Shown: piece by piece, positions 48,049-50,396 of the stretch
Layout of the letters: each line of letters opens with the position of its first letter
Numbering within the stretch: position 1 is the stretch's first letter
Source: Halobacillus litoralis
GTDB lineage: Bacteria; Bacillota; Bacilli; Bacillales; Halobacillaceae
Direction: 5' to 3'
DNA: 50,396 nt
Assembly: GCF_009856445.1 (NCBI RefSeq)
Contig: NZ_WMFA01000015.1
Coordinates: 1-50,396 of the forward strand
Notes under the pieces: generated by a model
What the model was told of the DNA's origin: nothing
Seen by the model: only the letters and a program-made list of their open reading frames with translations
Databases searched by the model: none
Program-made: the position numbers and the translations under genes

Positions 48049-49464
48049 CTATTCTCCTTTAAAAACAAGGACACCTTGTTCCATGCCTGTATTTTGAAAG
48101 CGTGCCCCCTGACTGGACAGGGCACGCACCTGAGCTATATGTTGATCATCCCAGCGCTCCCCCTTCAAGACTAATGGAATGCCTGGTGGATAGGGGATGA
48201 TCGCTTCTGCTGCGACGTACCCTGCAGCTTCTTGCCAATCCACTCTCTCCACGTCCATTCTCTGCATGAGCGAATAGCTGAATTCCAGCTTTTGAACCGC
48301 TGGAAATTGGATTTGATCCTCTATTATTGTAGCACGGTTTGTTTGCTTTTTTAATTGGGAATCCAAGGTCTTCAACCGGTCCTCCAATAACTGTACATCC
48401 AAACTCGGGGCGAGTCCAAATACGAGTAGAACTTGATCTGTCGTTGCAAGCTCCGGTACGATTCCCACCGCATCCAGAGCCTCCGCCCATTCAAACCCGG
48501 TTCCGCTTAGAACCTCGAGCGTAAGCTTCAACGGATCATCCGTAGTTTTCACAGTCCAATAATTATAAGACTGGAACAAGGCCTTTACTTGATCCAAGAA
48601 TGAAAACAAGTCCTCCTTTTCCGAGGGCTTCCATGCAGCTAAATAAGCTCTAGCCACGTCTAAACTCGCCATCAGTGGATAGGAAGGGCTGCTCGACTGG
48701 AGCATTTGTAAATAATGACGAATTCGGTTCAGATCGATCCTGTCACCTTGGACATGAAGGAACGAAGCCATCGTCATCGCAGGTGCCATTTTATGGGCAG
48801 ACTGAGCCACACCATCTGCGCCTGCAGCTAAGGCAGCCTTTGGGAATGGGGATCCGAGCTGAAAATGGACGCCATGAGCCTCATCAACCAACAGCGGAAT
48901 ACGGGACCTATGAACAACTTCTGCAATTTTCTCCAGATCATACGTCCTTCCAAAGTAATCCGGGTAGGTCAAAAAGACAGCTTTACTGTCAGGGTAGTCC
49001 TTCAAAGCTCTTTCGACGTCTTCGGCAGAAACGTGGCTATGCCGGCCAGTTTCCTTTTCATATCTTGGAGAGATGAATACAGGGGATGCACCCGAAAGTT
49101 CGAGTGCATTCAGTACAGACTTGTGACAATTCCTCTGCACTATAATCTCTTCCCCTGGAAGACAAACGGATAAAATCATAGCTATATTGCCGACCGTTGT
49201 CCCATTTATCAAGAAAAAGGTATGGTCACATTGGAAAAATTCGCTCGCTAACTTTTGAGCTTCCCAAATCACACCTTCTGGAGCATGCAGATCATCCAGT
49301 CCATCCACTTCTGTAGCATCCAATTGTAAAATGGATTGAAACGTTTCAGAGGCCTGCTTTTCAAACACCTTTCCATACTTATGACCAGGGACATGAAAAG
49401 ATAAAGGATCTCGTTCTATATTCCGTTTAAGCGCTTCGTAAAGCGGCATATATGTAGAGTTCAT
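48049..49464 (-). CDS. yaaO: Orn/Lys/Arg decarboxylase family PLP protein (YaaO)
   Basis: The 471-residue fold type I PLP enzyme belongs to the ornithine, lysine and arginine decarboxylase family. It has HVPGHKYG near the N terminus, the DEAHG metal/PLP segment and the PLP lysine in [11 protein letters not shown]. The exact substrate is not known; arginine decarboxylase SpeA is a near relative. The ATG at 49464 follows AAGGTGA by about 6 nt. The neighbours xpaC and yaaN of B. subtilis are absent. Confidence 0.88.
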   Translation of the reverse strand: MNSTYMPLYEALKRNIERDPLSFHVPGHKYGKVFEKQASETFQSILQLDATEVDGLDDLHAPEGVIWEAQKLASEFFQCDHTFFLINGTTVGNIAMILSVCLPGEEIIVQRNCHKSVLNALELSGASPVFISPRYEKETGRHSHVSAEDVERALKDYPDSKAVFLTYPDYFGRTYDLEKIAEVVHRSRIPLLVDEAHGVHFQLGSPFPKAALAAGADGVAQSAHKMAPAMTMASFLHVQGDRIDLNRIRHYLQMLQSSSPSYPLMASLDVARAYLAAWKPSEKEDLFSFLDQVKALFQSYNYWTVKTTDDPLKLTLEVLSGTGFEWAEALDAVGIVPELATTDQVLLVFGLAPSLDVQLLEDRLKTLDSQLKKQTNRATIIEDQIQFPAVQKLEFSYSLMQRMDVERVDWQEAAGYVAAEAIIPYPPGIPLVLKGERWDDQHIAQVRALSSQGARFQNTGMEQGVLVFKGE

Positions 49465-49661
49465 ATCAATCACCTTCTTCCATGTTCAAGCTTACATAAA
49501 TAGCCACAGACAAGCAATACACACATCGCCCTTGAACAAAGGCTCCGTCTCTGATGGACTCAAAGCATATAAATAAAATAGTTAGAGTAACGTTCCCAGT
49601 CCGTTACGCAGTACACATGGGTTTAGCTCAAGTGGACGTTCCCTTTTTAGTCAATAAAAAA

Positions 49662-49686
49662 ATCCACCCTGCAAACAAGGGTGGAT
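49662..49686 (-). terminator. csfB terminator
   Basis: A 9-bp stem (49662-49670 with 49678-49686) with a 7-nt loop is followed by seven T residues on the minus strand. Confidence 0.92.
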
Positions 49687-49722
49687 GTGTATTCTTCTTC
49701 ATAGCTGCTACGCTCATTTATA

Positions 49723-49905
49723 TTAAGACGGAATCATAGAACGATGGGCTTTGGCCATACGTTTAACAAAGTATTCATATTTCGGGTCATCAGCAGGTGT
49801 GTCAATCATCTCTTCCTCACAATCTTCACAAATAAAAACTCGTAATAGATAAATTCCCTTTTCTGTTTCTCTCTCGCAAATACTGCAATGATCTTTACGG
49901 CTCAC
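49723..49905 (-). CDS. csfB: Anti-sigma-G factor Gin (CsfB)
   Basis: Gin is a forespore zinc protein that holds sigma-G inactive until engulfment ends and also restrains sigma-E. The 60-residue protein has two cysteine pairs, CSIC and CEDC, in its N-terminal half. It starts with GTG (49903-49905), with GGAGG 7 nt upstream. A sigma-F promoter and a terminator enclose it as a single-gene unit. Confidence 0.95.
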   Translation of the reverse strand: MSRKDHCSICERETEKGIYLLRVFICEDCEEEMIDTPADDPKYEYFVKRMAKAHRSMIPS

Positions 49906-49944
49906 TCGTTCTCCTCCTCTCTTTAATCATGAAGCCTTTACACT

Positions 49945-49973
49945 TAGTATCTCCGAATCTATCAACCTTATAC
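49945..49973 (-). promoter_or_regulatory. csfB sigma-F promoter
   Basis: The minus strand has GTATA (49969-49973), a 14-bp spacer and GGAGATACTA (49945-49954). Both boxes match sigma-F; the spacing is 1 bp shorter than at fin. Confidence 0.72.
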
Positions 49974-50036
49974 ATTAAATTTAAAGAAAATAGATTTCAA
50001 ATAGAAGAGGTGAAGAGAGTTTTAATACAAAACAAA

Positions 50037-50065
50037 AAATCTTCAGGAATAAGTCCTGAAGATTT
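50037..50065 (-). terminator. rRNA operon terminator
   Basis: A 12-bp stem (50037-50048 with 50054-50065) with a 5-nt loop is followed by a T-rich tract on the minus strand, 7 bp after 5S. Confidence 0.92.
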
Positions 50066-50072
50066 CAAAATG

Positions 50073-50188
50073 ACGTGGCGGCGTCCTACTCTCACGGGGG
50101 TAAACCCGACTACCATCGGCGCTGAAGAGCTTAACTGCTGTGTTCGGCATGGGAACAGGTGTGACCTCTTCGCCTTCACCACCACATC
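50073..50188 (-). rRNA. 5S ribosomal RNA
   Basis: Read on the minus strand it contains the conserved GAGGTCACACCTGTTCCCAT and GCCGAACACAGCAGTTAAGC. The ends GATGTGGTGG and CCGCCACGTC pair over 10 bp, so the mature ends may lie a few bases inside. It is the target of RNase M5, encoded at 36475-37038. Confidence 0.95.
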
Positions 50189-50278
50189 AATATAAAGTTT
50201 GAGGTGAACCCTCAAAACTGGATAAGGAAACATCTTGTTTGAAAAGCAACGTTCTTCACGAATGATTAAAATCAGATA

Positions 50279-50396
50279 GATAAGTCATCGATCCATTAGT
50301 ATCCGTCAGCTCCACGTGTCACCACGCTTCCACCTCGGACCTATCAACCTCATCGTCTCTGAGGGATCTTATTTGCTTAAAGCAAAGGGAAATCTC
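50279..50396 (-). rRNA. 23S ribosomal RNA, 3' end only
   Basis: The minus strand ends with GGAGCTGACGGATACTAATG and GATCGATGACTTAT, the usual 3' end of Bacillaceae 23S. The rest lies beyond the right edge. About 90 bp of spacer without a tRNA gene separates it from 5S. Confidence 0.93.

Noticed and set aside
49588-49608. Inverted repeat GTAACG/CGTTAC between yaaO and csfB
   Set aside because: A 6-bp stem with a 9-nt loop and no U tract is too short to call a terminator or operator.

Overview
This window looks like the chromosome of a spore-forming member of the Bacillaceae. The likeliest relatives are the moderately halophilic genera around Halobacillus, judged from protein resemblance and gene order recalled from memory; the genus is not proven. 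The gene order is the well-known origin-proximal block of Bacillus subtilis from csfB to lysS, shown here in reverse: every protein gene is on the minus strand except abrB, and two tRNA genes are also on the plus strand. The block lies between two rRNA operons of the same orientation. The 5' end of a 16S gene is at the left edge, and the 3' end of a 23S gene plus a complete 5S gene are at the right edge.

Reading with transcription (right to left), the layout is as follows. (1) 23S-5S and terminator, then csfB with a sigma-F promoter. (2) A housekeeping run yaaO-tmk-darA-yaaR-holB-ricT-yabA, then yabB(trmN6)-yazA-rsmI. (3) abrB, divergent from metG and convergent with rsmI, with tandem Spo0A boxes. 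(4) metG, yabD, yabE, then rnmV-ksgA, yabG, veg, sspF, ispE, purR, spoVG, glmU-prs-ctc, pth, fin and mfd. (5) spoVT, then yabM-yabN-rqcP, then yabP-yabQ-divIC and yabR. (6) tRNA-Met and tRNA-Glu on the plus strand. (7) spoIIE-yabS-yabT, tilS-hpt-ftsH, coaX-hslO, cysK, folP-folB-folK and lysS, ending at the next rRNA operon.

The genes join core growth functions (translation, DNA replication and repair, nucleotide, folate, cysteine, CoA and cell-wall precursors) with the sporulation programme. Many promoters can be read by eye: a 21-bp-spaced spoIIE promoter with a Spo0A box, a sigma-H promoter at spoVG, sigma-F promoters at csfB and fin, sigma-G promoters at spoVT and sspF, a sigma-K-like promoter at yabG, and a sigma-B promoter at ctc. 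Compared with the B. subtilis order as I remember it, pabB-pabA-pabC, yacD, yazB-dusB, yabJ and xpaC-yaaN are absent from their usual places.

The least ordinary content is non-coding. Two copies of a roughly 520-bp element with terminal inverted repeats lie at 15790-16309 and 34081-34596. Each holds two homologous, structured units of about 120 bp in opposite orientation. A cluster of hairpin (REP-like) repeats with a 249-bp period lies between spoVT and mfd. I saw no CRISPR array, prophage, insertion-sequence transposase gene, toxin-antitoxin pair or defence gene.
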